Assembly: GCA_014192545.1 (NCBI GenBank)
Contig: BJHL01000002.1
Location: 636,863-700,862 of the forward strand
DNA: 64,000 nt
From: Phycisphaerae bacterium
GTDB lineage: Bacteria; Planctomycetota; Phycisphaerae; Phycisphaerales; UBA1924
Reading direction: 5' to 3'
A model generated the notes under the pieces. That model saw nothing but the letters and a program-made list of their open reading frames with translations. It was not told the DNA's origin and did not search any database. Both the position numbers and the translations under genes were made by a program. Below, one piece after another: positions 36,238-45,559 of the stretch. Position 1 is the stretch's first letter; each line of letters opens with the position of its first letter.

Positions 36238-39200
36238 TTACGCGTGCGTTGACGCGGGTGAGCCGCTGGCTGACGTTTGGTGGTGAACTGGCTTCATGGG
36301 CTTGATCCATTCTGCGATGCGCTGCACGCAGAAGTAGAGCACGGGAATGAAGAACAAGCCGAGGATGGTTGCCCCGACCATGCCGCCGAAGACGGCGGTG
36401 CCTAGAGCGCGGCGGCTGGCGGCGCCTGCGCCGGTGGCGTTGAGAAGTGGCACGACGCCCAAGATGAACGCGAAGCTGGTCATGAGAATGGGACGGAAGC
36501 GCGTGCGGGCAGCTTCGATGGTGCTGTCGAAGATGGACTTGCCTGCGGCACGATTTTCGCGGGCGAATTCGACGATGAGGATCGCGTTCTTCGCGCCAAG
36601 ACCGATGAGAAGCACGAGGCCGATTTGCGTGAAGACGTTGTTGTCAAGGCCGCGGTACATGAGGGCGAGGGCTGCACCGGAGACGACCAGCGGCACGCTG
36701 AGCACGACGGCGAAGGGCGTGGCCCAGCTTTCGTATTGCGCGGCGAGGATGAGATAGACGAGCAAGATGCCAAGAGCGAAAACGATGAGGCCTTGACCGC
36801 CTGCGAGCTTTTCCTCGTAGCTCATCGCGCTCCATTCGTAGCCCATGGCATTACCTGTGACGGTTCCGTTGACGACTTCTTCCATTTGCAGAAGCGCATC
36901 GCCGCTGGAGATGCCTGGCTTTGGCGCACCGAGGACGGTTGCCGACTGATACATGTTGTAACGCTCGACGCGGTCTGGGCCGAAACTTTCGCGGACGGTA
37001 GCGAAGGAAGAGAGCGGGACCATTTTGCCTTGCGGGTTGCGAACTTCGAGGCGGGTGATGTCGGAAGTGGTGAGGCGGAATTGCGAGTCGGCTTGGACGT
37101 TGACTTGGAAGGTTCTGCCGTCGCGGTTGAAGTCGTTGATGTAGGAACTACCGAGGGCGGACTGCATGGTTTGGAAGACGGATTCGAGAGGGATGCCGAG
37201 TGAGAGCACTTTTTCGCGGTCGATATCGACGAAAAGCTGCGGCGTGGCTTCGCGGTAGCTGCTGAATGAGTAAGCGATGCCGGGTTTACCAAAGGATGCG
37301 CCGACGGTTTGGTCGACGGCTTGCTGCAGAGCTTGGCGGCCGCGATTGGCGCGGTCTTGCACGCGGAGGTCAAAGCCGCTGGCGTTGCCGATGCCTTGGA
37401 TTGCGGGCAAACTGAAGGTGATGAGCTGGGCCTCTTGGATGGGCTGCACGGCGGCGTTGATTTCGCCGATGATTTTTTCGATGCTGCGGTGGTCCGTGGC
37501 TTTGCCTTTGTAGCGTTCGTCCCAGGGCTTGAGCACGATCCAAGCGTTGGCGTAGCTGGTGCCTTGGCCTTGGATGACGCTGAAGCCAGCGAGCGTGACC
37601 ACGTCTTCGACGCCGTCAATTTTCTGGACGCGTTCGCTGACACGCTCGATGACGCTTTTGCTGCGTTCGAGGCTTGCGCCGTCGGGAAGTTGAGCGGCAA
37701 CGACGACGAAGCCCAAATCTTCGGTTGGAACGAAGCCGGTGGGGACGCTGCGGATGAGTTGGACGGTGCCGAAGACGACGCCAACGAAGAGCAGCAACGT
37801 GACGATGGCGACGCGGACACTTTGGCGGACGATCCAGACGTAGATGTTGGTGATGAAGTCGAAGACGCGGTTGAAGAGGTTGCCAGCCCAGCGGAGGGGG
37901 CGGAAGAGGATGAAGCCTTGGTTGCTTTGATGGGCTGGCTGGCCTGCGGCGTGGCCGTGAGCTTTGAGCAACAAGGCGCACAGAGCGGGGGCGAGCGTGA
38001 GAGCGCAGACTGCGGAGAGGGCGGTGCTGGCGGCGATGGTGAGAGCGAACTGGCGGTACATCTCGCCCGTGATGCCCGGGAGTGCGGCGGTGGGCAGGAA
38101 AACGCTCATGAGGACGAGCGTGATGGCGATGACTGGGCCGGTGATTTCGGTCATCGCTTTGATGGTTGCGTCGCGGGCACCCAAGCCGAACTGGGTCATG
38201 TTGCGTTCGACATTTTCGACGACGACGATGGCGTCATCGACGACGATGCCGATGGCGAGGACAAGACCGAACATGGTGAGCATGTTGATGCTGAAGCCGA
38301 AGGCGAGCAGCAGGAGAAATGTGCCGATGAGCGAGACGGGGATGGTGAGAGCGGGGATGATGGTTGTGCGGACGCTTTGGAGGAAGATGAGGACGACGAT
38401 GACGACGAGGATGAAGGCCTCGATGAGGGTTTTGATGACTTCGTGCTGCGAAGCCTTGATGAACATGGAGCTGTTGTAGAAGAACTTGGCTTGCACGTCG
38501 TCGCCCAGTTTGGCTTGTGGGCGAAGCGGGTTGCCGGGGCTGTTGAGAGCTTTGAGTTTGGCTTCAATGGCGTCGGTGAGATCAACGAGGTTCGCGCCGG
38601 GCAATTGGTAGCAGACGATGATGCTGTTGGGTTTGCTGTTGAAGGTGCTGAGCGTGCTGTAGTCGCGGGCGCCGAGTTCGACGCGGCCGATGTCTTTGAG
38701 GCGGACGCGGGCGTTGCCTTCGGACTTGACGATGATGTCGGCGAATTGCTCGGCGGAGCTCAGGCGACCTTGCGTGTTGACGATGAGTTCGAGGTTGGTG
38801 CCTTGCGGGGCGGGTTGGCGGCCGATTGCACCGGCGGCGACTTGCACGTTTTGCGCGCGGATGGATGCGGCGACTTCGCTAACGGTGAGATTGCGGGCCT
38901 TGAGCTTCTCGGGGTCGAGCCAGACGCGCATGGCGAACTCTTTGGCGGGGAGGATGTTGGTTGCGCCAACGCCTGGGATGCGCGCGAATTCGTCGCGCCA
39001 GTAATTTGCGAGGAAGTTGCTGAGTTGGACGTCGTCGACGGTGCCTTTGGGGCTGCTGAGTGAGATGACGCCGGCGAGGCTGGTGCTTTGTTTGCGAGTT
39101 GTGACACCCAGGCGGCGGACTTCTTCAGGGAGCTTGGCTTGAGCGATGGCGACGCGATTTTGGACCAGGACGCTGGCGATGTCGGTGTTGACGCCGTTGC

Positions 39201-39483
39201 GGAAACTGACGTCGAGCGAGTAGCGACCGTCGCTGGCAGTACTGCTCATGTAGATCATGCCTTCGACGCCGTTGACTTCTTGTTCGATGGGCGAAGCGAC
39301 AGTGTCGGCGATGGTTTGGGCGTTTGCGCCGGGGTAGAGCGCTTCCACGCGAACGATGGGCGGCGCGAGCTCGGGGTATTGGGCAACGGGCAGGCGCGTG
39401 TACGCGAGTGCGCCCAGCAGCACGATGATGATGGAGATAACGCAGGCGAAGATGGGCCGCGTGATGAAGAACTTGGAGAGCAT
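36238..39483 (-). CDS. RND efflux pump permease (HAE1/AcrB type)
   Basis: 1081 residues, the usual AcrB size. The N-terminus MLSKFFITRPIFACVISIIIVLLGALAY is characteristic. The pattern GIVVDDAIVVVENVERNM contains the paired transmembrane aspartates of proton relay, and GLGAKNAILIVEFARENRAAGKS marks the second half. Two large periplasmic loops and 12 spans are predicted. It pumps hydrophobic drugs or solvents across the outer envelope with a membrane-fusion subunit (next gene upstream). No outer-membrane TolC-like gene lies alongside. AGGA precedes the ATG. Confidence 0.95.
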   Translation of the reverse strand: MLSKFFITRPIFACVISIIIVLLGALAYTRLPVAQYPELAPPIVRVEALYPGANAQTIADTVASPIEQEVNGVEGMIYMSSTASDGRYSLDVSFRNGVNTDIASVLVQNRVAIAQAKLPEEVRRLGVTTRKQSTSLAGVISLSSPKGTVDDVQLSNFLANYWRDEFARIPGVGATNILPAKEFAMRVWLDPEKLKARNLTVSEVAASIRAQNVQVAAGAIGRQPAPQGTNLELIVNTQGRLSSAEQFADIIVKSEGNARVRLKDIGRVELGARDYSTLSTFNSKPNSIIVCYQLPGANLVDLTDAIEAKLKALNSPGNPLRPQAKLGDDVQAKFFYNSSMFIKASQHEVIKTLIEAFILVVIVVLIFLQSVRTTIIPALTIPVSLIGTFLLLLAFGFSINMLTMFGLVLAIGIVVDDAIVVVENVERNMTQFGLGARDATIKAMTEITGPVIAITLVLMSVFLPTAALPGITGEMYRQFALTIAASTALSAVCALTLAPALCALLLKAHGHAAGQPAHQSNQGFILFRPLRWAGNLFNRVFDFITNIYVWIVRQSVRVAIVTLLLFVGVVFGTVQLIRSVPTGFVPTEDLGFVVVAAQLPDGASLERSKSVIERVSERVQKIDGVEDVVTLAGFSVIQGQGTSYANAWIVLKPWDERYKGKATDHRSIEKIIGEINAAVQPIQEAQLITFSLPAIQGIGNASGFDLRVQDRANRGRQALQQAVDQTVGASFGKPGIAYSFSSYREATPQLFVDIDREKVLSLGIPLESVFQTMQSALGSSYINDFNRDGRTFQVNVQADSQFRLTTSDITRLEVRNPQGKMVPLSSFATVRESFGPDRVERYNMYQSATVLGAPKPGISSGDALLQMEEVVNGTVTGNAMGYEWSAMSYEEKLAGGQGLIVFALGILLVYLILAAQYESWATPFAVVLSVPLVVSGAALALMYRGLDNNVFTQIGLVLLIGLGAKNAILIVEFARENRAAGKSIFDSTIEAARTRFRPILMTSFAFILGVVPLLNATGAGAASRRALGTAVFGGMVGATILGLFFIPVLYFCVQRIAEWIKPMKPVHHQTSASGSPASTHA

Positions 39484-39530
39484 GGGGCGGTCCTGGGGTG
39501 GCCGGGTTGGAGCGGCGGGACGCGAGGTGA

Positions 39531-39563
39531 GCGTGGCGTGCGTGGCGTGCGTGGCGTGCGTGG
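39531..39563 (-). repeat. Nonamer tandem repeat between the efflux genes
   Basis: About 3.7 copies of GCGTGGCGT on the plus strand. On the minus strand it lies about 20 nt behind the membrane-fusion gene stop and before the permease start. Confidence 0.8.
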
Positions 39564-39584
39564 TTAGACGTCAAAGTCCGTTGG

Positions 39585-40892
39585 TCAACCGGGCTTCTTT
39601 TCAGCGGGTTGCGGCGTGGCTGGCGCGGCGGGCTTTTCGGCAGGCTTGGTTGTCGCTGCAGATTGCGTGACGGGCTTGACTTCGGCGCCTGGTCTGGCGC
39701 GTTGCAGGCCGTTCACGACGATGCGATCGTCGAGCGAGACGTTGAAGAGTGGTTCGCCCTTGTCGTTGGTGCGAGGTTGTTCATCATCGCCCAGTTGCGG
39801 CAGGATTTTTCGCATGGGGGTGGTGATGTTGTTTTCGGTGACGCGCAGCGTGTCGCCTGTGCGGACATCGCGGCGCTGTACTTTGTTGGAGCTATCGACG
39901 AGCATGACGTAGCTGCCTGTGGAGTCGCGAAGCACGGCGATATCGGGGACGAGCAGAGCTTGCTGCTCGCCCACGATGCTGCGAATGCGGACGAAAGAGC
40001 CGGGCAGAATAGTGCCAGCTTGATTGTCGAAGACAGCTTCGATTTTGAGCGTGCCAGTGGCGGTGTCGACGGTGTTGTCGCCCCACTTGTACCAGCCTTC
40101 GTGCGGGTAGCCTTGTTCGTTGGCGAGGGCGAGGGCGACGGGCACGTTTGCACGGCCGTCTTCGCCTGGGCGACGATTTTGGTTCGCGCGACGGAGTTCG
40201 AGCACTTGGCGCTCGGGGATGAAGTAGGTTGCAAGGACTTGTCGATCGTTGATGATGGTTGCGAGCAGCGTGGCGTCGTTGGCGCCGACCAGTTGGCCGA
40301 GTTCGACGGTTTGGATGCTGAGGCGGCCCGCGATGGGGGCCTTGACTTGTGTGAATTCGAGGTCGAGTGAGGCTTGCGTCAGGACCGCTTCGGCGAGCGT
40401 GACCTGAGCGGCGGAACTGTCGCGTTCGGCGACGGCACGATCGAGTTCGAGTTTCGCGGCGGCGTTGCGATTGACGGCTTCGCGCGTGCGCTCGAGCGTG
40501 GTTTCTGCGAGTTGCTGGCTTGCTTTGCGGACGGCAACTTCGGCCTCGGCTTGTTTGACGGTGGCTTGGAAAGGGCGCGGGTCGATGCTGAAAAGCAAGT
40601 CGCCGACTTTGACGGGTGCGCCGTCGACAACGTGCTTTTTCTCAATGAAGCCGCGAACGCGGGCGCGGACTTCGACGGCTTCGATGCCACGAATGGTGCC
40701 GGTGAAATCGAGCGTGAGCGGAACGGTTTGCGCGATGGGCGAAGCGACGGTGACTTCAGGTGGCGACGGCGGCGCGGGGGGTTGGCCTTTGGGTTTACAG
40801 GCTGCCAAGGCAGCGAGGGTGAAGGCAAGTATTGCGAAATAGGGGAGGAGGCGAGCCGAGTGGATCGGCCTTGACGGGAAACTGATGGACAT
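39585..40892 (-). CDS. RND efflux membrane-fusion lipoprotein (periplasmic adaptor)
   Basis: 435 residues. Signal with lipobox LAALAACKPKG. Adaptor pattern: VEVRARVRGFIEKKHVVDGAPVKVGDLLFSIDPRPFQATV (first half lipoyl/barrel-sandwich), a coiled hairpin with AEAEVAVRKASQQLAETTLERTREAV, and VKAPIAGRLSIQTVELGQLVG (second half). Ends with a Pro/Ala/Lys-rich tail. AGGAG nine bases before the ATG. Co-transcribed with the downstream permease. A 16-nt perfect palindrome 28 bp upstream of the start may be a repressor site. Confidence 0.94.
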   Translation of the reverse strand: MSISFPSRPIHSARLLPYFAILAFTLAALAACKPKGQPPAPPSPPEVTVASPIAQTVPLTLDFTGTIRGIEAVEVRARVRGFIEKKHVVDGAPVKVGDLLFSIDPRPFQATVKQAEAEVAVRKASQQLAETTLERTREAVNRNAAAKLELDRAVAERDSSAAQVTLAEAVLTQASLDLEFTQVKAPIAGRLSIQTVELGQLVGANDATLLATIINDRQVLATYFIPERQVLELRRANQNRRPGEDGRANVPVALALANEQGYPHEGWYKWGDNTVDTATGTLKIEAVFDNQAGTILPGSFVRIRSIVGEQQALLVPDIAVLRDSTGSYVMLVDSSNKVQRRDVRTGDTLRVTENNITTPMRKILPQLGDDEQPRTNDKGEPLFNVSLDDRIVVNGLQRARPGAEVKPVTQSAATTKPAEKPAAPATPQPAEKKPG

Positions 40893-40919
40893 GCAACACC
40901 GCTCCTTGCGATTCTGTTG

Positions 40920-40935
40920 GCGACTTCGAAGTCGC
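40920..40935. promoter_or_regulatory. Perfect 16-nt palindrome upstream of the efflux operon
   Basis: GCGACTTCGAAGTCGC is fully self-complementary and starts 28 bp upstream of the adaptor ATG. Its size and position suit a dimeric repressor operator (inference); no regulator gene is adjacent. Confidence 0.55.
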
Positions 40936-41115
40936 GAAGAGATTAGCGACTGCGATGCGTGAATGGCCGAGCAGTCACGGAAAATGTCACATCTTCGTAC
41001 GGGTTTTGGGACGAGCCATATGTTGTGATGCGAACGAATCCCGTGCGATGCGTGCAGTTCGTGCGCGGGGATAGTCGCTCGGCTCTCGAAACGCGAGTGG
41101 AAACTTAAAGATTGA

Positions 41116-42126
41116 TTACGCGTTGCTGCGGAGCAGGCGGTCGGGGCGGAGCCAGAGCCATGAGATGGCAGCGCAGATGCCCGCGATGGCGAGGCGGACG
41201 GCGGTGGTGAGAAGTGCGAGGCCAGCGACTTCTTGCGTGCTCATGCCGATAAGTTTTCCGGCGCCTGCGGTGCCAGCTTCGGCAAAGCCCAATGCACCGG
41301 CGGGTGCGCCGGCTTGGAGGAGAAGGTAGACAGAGCCGAGTTGTGCGCTTTGGGCGATGGTCATGGGGACGCCCAAGATTGCAGCGGCGATGGCGAAGCG
41401 AGCGGCGAAAGTGGCGACATCGACGGCTCGAATGGCGAGGCCGGCCCCCACTGCGGTTGGGCTCGAAATGAGGTCGGCGGTGCCCAGCGTCATGAAGCGG
41501 AGCGCTTTGATGGAGCTGCGGGTTGCGAGTTGGCCTACGCCGACGATGGCGAGCCACGCGAGCAGGAGCAACGCGAGGGCGATGGCAGTCGTGCCCAGGA
41601 GCGTTGGCTGGGGCCAGATTTGTGATGCGAGCAAGGCACCGCCCGCGCATGCGAGGATGCTGGCCATCGAGACGCCGCCGAAGGTAATGAACCAGGAGAT
41701 GAGTTCCTTCAAGGCAACTTTGTGGCGACGGACATGAATCGCGCTGCGGACAATCATGCCGAGTTTGAAGGGGAGGATGGAGAGGAAGACAGCGATGCTG
41801 TTGGTCGCGAGCAATTCGCCGATGGGCAATTTGCGGCGAGGCGTGAGTGTGACCCAGAAGACGAGTGCGTCAAGCACGATGGAGAACAGTGAGAGGCCGA
41901 AGAGAGACGCGACAAGCAATGGTGATGCGTTGCGGAGATTCTGGAGGGCTTGGCGGTTGTCGCCGCCTAGGGCCATTTTCATGGCCCAGATCATGAGAGC
42001 GATACCGATGAGCAAGCCGACAATTTGGATGATGCGCTGCAGGGGCGACATGCGTTTGCCGGGAATGGCATCGGCGGATTCGACGGCGGTTTGCGGCGAT
42101 TCGGGTTGCGCGGGCAGATCGCTCAT
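41116..42126 (-). CDS. YbhN/LPG-synthase-like integral membrane protein
   Basis: 336 residues with about eight membrane spans matching the lysylphosphatidylglycerol synthase TM family (LPG_synthase_TM): LLVASLFGLSLFSIVLDALVFWVTL, FLSILPFKLGMIVRSAIHVRRH, and a C-terminal PAGALGFAEAGTAGAGKLIGMS loop. Such proteins flip or modify lipid-linked intermediates; the glycosyltransferase gene 69 bp away in divergent orientation supports a lipid or glycolipid context. Substrate unknown. ATG at 42126. Confidence 0.85.
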   Translation of the reverse strand: MSDLPAQPESPQTAVESADAIPGKRMSPLQRIIQIVGLLIGIALMIWAMKMALGGDNRQALQNLRNASPLLVASLFGLSLFSIVLDALVFWVTLTPRRKLPIGELLATNSIAVFLSILPFKLGMIVRSAIHVRRHKVALKELISWFITFGGVSMASILACAGGALLASQIWPQPTLLGTTAIALALLLLAWLAIVGVGQLATRSSIKALRFMTLGTADLISSPTAVGAGLAIRAVDVATFAARFAIAAAILGVPMTIAQSAQLGSVYLLLQAGAPAGALGFAEAGTAGAGKLIGMSTQEVAGLALLTTAVRLAIAGICAAISWLWLRPDRLLRSNA

Positions 42127-42195
42127 GGGCGGGCCAGCATACGCGCGGAGGCGGGTGCGAGCGAACGCGGCGCAGGCGGGCTACCACTATGCCGC

Positions 42196-42879
42196 GTGAT
42201 TCTGACTGTGGTCATTCCGGCGTTCAATGAACAAGCGACGATTGCGGGGACGATTGCGCGCGTGCGGGGAACGGGGCTGGCGAGCGAGATTGTGGTGGTG
42301 GATGATGCGAGCACGGATCAGACGCCTGCGATTTTGTCGTCGCTCAAGGCGAGTGATTTGGTGGTGCTGCGGCATGAAAACAATCGCGGCAAGGGCGCGG
42401 CACTGCGAACGGGCTTTCAGCATGCGCGCGGGGACATTGTGCTGGTGCAGGATGCGGATGCGGAATATGACCCGGCGGATTATCCGCGATTGCTGGGGCC
42501 GCTGCGCGATGGGAAAGCGGATGTGGTTTTTGGAAGTCGATTTGTGGGCGGGGATGCGCACCGGGTGTTATTCTATTGGCACAGCGTGGGGAATCGGGTG
42601 CTGACGCTGGCGTCGAATGCGTTCACGAATCTGAATTTGACGGACATGGAATGCGGATTCAAGGTGTTTCGCAAGGATGTGCTGAACCGCGTGAACATAG
42701 AAGAAGAGCGATTTGGATTTGAGCCGGAGATTGTGGCGAAGGTTGCCCGGCTGGATGTGCGGATTTTTGAGGTGGGTGTGAGTTACAACGGCAGGACGTA
42801 TGCCGAGGGGAAGAAGATAACGTGGCGCGATGGAGTCGCGGCGTTGTGGTGTATTTTCAAGTACAACGTACTCAAGTGA
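42196..42879 (+). CDS. Family 2 glycosyltransferase (DPM1/DPG synthase-like)
   Basis: 227 residues from a GTG at 42196. GT-A fold: ILTVVIPAFNEQATIAGTIARV, VVVDDASTDQTPAIL, the DXD-type motif in LVQDADAEYDPADYPRLL, and GSRFVGGD. The later part (NLNLTDMECGFKVFRKDVLNRV, FGFEPEIVAKVARLDVRIFEVGVSYNGRTYAEGKKITWRDG) resembles dolichyl/polyprenyl-phosphate sugar transferases. No C-terminal membrane domain. Probably makes a polyprenyl-phosphate sugar at the membrane. Confidence 0.9.
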   Translation: MILTVVIPAFNEQATIAGTIARVRGTGLASEIVVVDDASTDQTPAILSSLKASDLVVLRHENNRGKGAALRTGFQHARGDIVLVQDADAEYDPADYPRLLGPLRDGKADVVFGSRFVGGDAHRVLFYWHSVGNRVLTLASNAFTNLNLTDMECGFKVFRKDVLNRVNIEEERFGFEPEIVAKVARLDVRIFEVGVSYNGRTYAEGKKITWRDGVAALWCIFKYNVLK

Positions 42880-42915
42880 TCGACGGGCGGCAATCGCATG
42901 CACACAAGGACAAGT

Positions 42916-43521
42916 ATGACCAACGCATTGCCCGACGACTCACGAGATCGTTCTGCGGAATCTCTCGCAGCAGCAGCAGCGTGGCCCAACGGCACGCTGG
43001 AAGTGATTTGCGGACCCATGTTTGCGGGGAAGACTTCGCTGCTGATTGCTCGGCTGGCAGCGGCAAAAGCACGCGGGCAGAGCGTGGCAGCGTTCAAGCA
43101 CGCGAGTGATACGCGGTATCACGCGACGCATCTTGCGACGCATGATGGCCAGCAGATTGCGGCGATGGCGGTTGCTGATCCGATTGAACTTTTCGCGCGA
43201 CTTGGGAAGGCGCAGGTTGTTGCGATTGATGAGGCGCACTTTTTCGGTGCGTGGTTGTGGGACATCATCGTGCCGCTTTTGCGAGATCGGCGGACGTTGA
43301 TCGTTGCGGGTGTTGAGCGCGATCATGTGGGGCGACCATTTGAGCCGTTTCCGCGGCTGCTTGTGGAAGCTGACACGGTGACGAAGCTGGGTGGGCCTTG
43401 TAAGAAGTGCGGCAAGCCGGCGATTCATAGCCAGCGGATGAGCGAAGATGCGTCGCGCGTGGTTGTGGGTGGGAGTGAGTTGTATCAGGCGCGGTGCCGG
43501 GAGTGTTTTGGGAAGCCTTGA
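42916..43521 (+). CDS. tdk: Thymidine kinase (type II)
   Basis: 201 residues; phosphorylates thymidine and deoxyuridine with ATP. Walker A GPMFAGKTSLL, the IDEAHFFGAWLWD segment, lasso-like DHVGRPFEPFPRLL, and zinc cysteines in PCKKCGK and ARCRECF. ATG 42916 is preceded by AAGGA; an ATG at 42898 would add six residues. Part of a nucleoside salvage group with the following kinase and transporter. Confidence 0.93.
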   Translation: MTNALPDDSRDRSAESLAAAAAWPNGTLEVICGPMFAGKTSLLIARLAAAKARGQSVAAFKHASDTRYHATHLATHDGQQIAAMAVADPIELFARLGKAQVVAIDEAHFFGAWLWDIIVPLLRDRRTLIVAGVERDHVGRPFEPFPRLLVEADTVTKLGGPCKKCGKPAIHSQRMSEDASRVVVGGSELYQARCRECFGKP

Positions 43522-43552
43522 GATTGCAAATGTTGATTGAGTTTCGCAGAGA

Positions 43553-44140
43553 TCAGTCGTTTCGCACGATGACGTGAGCGGCGGTGCGATACTCATTTTC
43601 CCAACGTTGAAACGTGGGTTCGGCGACGTTGTTGAAGAAGACTTTGGCCTTCTCGACGCCCCAACCTCGAACGCCGGTGCGCTCGAGATGAGCCCAGCGA
43701 TCCCAGCGGATGCAAGCGGGCGCTTCAACGAATACGCGAATGTCGATGATGGTGCGAAGCGTTTGATGAAGGGCGTGGATGCCTTCGATGACGATGGTTG
43801 GGTGGGGATGCAATCGCGTGATGCTTTCGCGGCGATGCGTGTGAAAGCTCCAGATGGGCGCTTCGGTGGGATTGCCGGCGCGGAGGTCGGCGATGTTCTG
43901 CAGAAGCGTGGTGAAGTCAGCGTGACGCGGGTCGTCGCGCTCGCTCTCGGGCACGTCGGCATAGTCGGGCAGGTAATTGTCGGTGCTGAGCACGCATGGG
44001 GAAAGTTCGCGCGCGAGGGTGCTTTTGCCAACGCCTACGGGACCGGTGATGCCGATGACGAGCGGCGTTGGCAAGTGACTGGCGCGTGCGAACAGATGGG
44101 TGGATGCTTCGCGAAAGGGAATGGTGGGCGGTTGTGACAA
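43553..44140 (-). CDS. udk: Uridine kinase-like P-loop protein
   Basis: About 195 residues. P-loop GITGPVGVGKSTLA and a Walker B-like TIVIEGIHALH with DIRVFVEAP are typical of uridine kinase and related phosphoribulokinase-type enzymes. The catalytic Asp lies in STDNYLPDY. Start is uncertain: a TTG at 44140 fits the family, while the ATG at 44290 would overlap the divergent transporter gene. Predicted to phosphorylate uridine or cytidine. Convergent with tdk. Confidence 0.78.
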   Translation of the reverse strand: MSQPPTIPFREASTHLFARASHLPTPLVIGITGPVGVGKSTLARELSPCVLSTDNYLPDYADVPESERDDPRHADFTTLLQNIADLRAGNPTEAPIWSFHTHRRESITRLHPHPTIVIEGIHALHQTLRTIIDIRVFVEAPACIRWDRWAHLERTGVRGWGVEKAKVFFNNVAEPTFQRWENEYRTAAHVIVRND

Positions 44141-44219
44141 GATGGCATTGTTCGCGAGGTGAGTGAGCCGGGCGGTGAGCGGGCGTGCAAGATTCGGGTG
44201 AACGTGGTATGCTCCGCGT

Positions 44220-45497
44220 ATGCAATTGCAAGGACTGATCGGCGTCGTGGTTTTGCTCGCACTCGGCTTCGCGCTCTCGACGAATCGCAAACGAGTGAAC
44301 TGGCGACTGGTGGGCGCTGGCGTTGCGCTTCAGTTCGTCATCGCGGTGTTGCTGCTGCGTGTGCCGGGGACGGCTGATGCGTTCGCGTTTTTCGCGACGA
44401 TTGTGACAAAGGTCATTTCGTTTGCTGACGAGGGCATTTCGTTTGTGTTTGGGAACCTTGCGAACGCGGGCATGCCTTGGGGATTTGTGTTTGCGGTGAA
44501 GGTGCTGCCGATCATCATTTTCTTTGCGAGTTTGATGGCGGTGCTGTATCACTTGGGCATCATGCAGCGCGTGGTTGCGGTGGTTGCTTGGCTGCTGCGA
44601 AGGACGCTGGGCGTTACGGGCGTTGAAGCTCTTTCGGCGAGTGCGAACATTTTCGTGGGACAAACCGAAGCTCCGCTCACTGTGCGGCCTTATATCGCGA
44701 CGATGACTCGCTCGCAGATCATGACGATTATGGCGGGCGGATTCGCGACGATTGCGGGTAGCGTGATGGCGGCGTATATCGTGAAGCTGGGCGGCGATAG
44801 TGAGTCGCAGCGAGTGCTTTTTGCGACGCACTTGATGACGGCAAGCGTGATGAGCGCGCCGGCAGGGCTGGTGATGGCGAAGTTGATGATGCCGGAAACG
44901 CAGACGCCTCGCGATGAATCGATGGACAAGTTGGTGCAAACTGAGCGAGAGACGCGGAACGTGCTGGATGCGGCCGCGGCGGGCGCGACGGATGGGCTCA
45001 AGCTCGCGCTCAACGTTGCCGCGATGCTGATTGCGTTTATTGCGCTGCTGGCGATGCTGAATTGGCCGCTGAGCACGCTGAGTCAGTGGGGTCCGATTGA
45101 TACGTGGCGCGTGTCGCATGGGCTGCCGATTTTCACGTTTCAGAACATTTTGGGAGCTATTTTGCAGCCGTTAGCGTGGACGATGGGCGTGGCGTGGGAT
45201 GATTGCCGGGAGTTTGGCAGCTTGCTTGGAACGCAGGTCATTGCGACGGAGTTCGTCGCGTATCTCAATCTCTCTGACCATATCGCGAACGGGACGGTTT
45301 CACCTCGGACGAGCCAGATTGCGGCGTACGCGTTGTGCGGCTTTGCGAATCTGCCGAGCATTGCGATTCAAATTGGCGGGCTTTCCGCGCTTGCGCCTGA
45401 GCGGCGGGCGGAGTTTGCAAGCATCGGGCTGCGTGCGATGGTTGCGGGTGCGCTGGCCTGCTGGATGACGGGTGCGATTGCGAGCATCATGATCTGA
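44220..45497 (+). CDS. Concentrative nucleoside transporter (CNT/NupC family)
   Basis: 425 residues with about ten hydrophobic segments. Family patterns: RVNWRLVGAGVALQF at the start, VLPIIIFFASLMAVLYHLGIMQ, SASANIFVGQTEAPLTVRPY (nucleoside site), and GFANLPSIAIQIGGLSALAPERR near the end. Imports nucleosides with Na or H. Divergent from the uridine kinase-like gene, near tdk: uptake and phosphorylation of pyrimidine nucleosides are thus encoded together. Confidence 0.94.
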   Translation: MQLQGLIGVVVLLALGFALSTNRKRVNWRLVGAGVALQFVIAVLLLRVPGTADAFAFFATIVTKVISFADEGISFVFGNLANAGMPWGFVFAVKVLPIIIFFASLMAVLYHLGIMQRVVAVVAWLLRRTLGVTGVEALSASANIFVGQTEAPLTVRPYIATMTRSQIMTIMAGGFATIAGSVMAAYIVKLGGDSESQRVLFATHLMTASVMSAPAGLVMAKLMMPETQTPRDESMDKLVQTERETRNVLDAAAAGATDGLKLALNVAAMLIAFIALLAMLNWPLSTLSQWGPIDTWRVSHGLPIFTFQNILGAILQPLAWTMGVAWDDCREFGSLLGTQVIATEFVAYLNLSDHIANGTVSPRTSQIAAYALCGFANLPSIAIQIGGLSALAPERRAEFASIGLRAMVAGALACWMTGAIASIMI

Positions 45498-45559
45498 GAG
45501 ATCGAAGAGCAAGAAAGTTCGTTGTCGTGCCGGGATGCAGCCGATCACTACGCTTGGAT

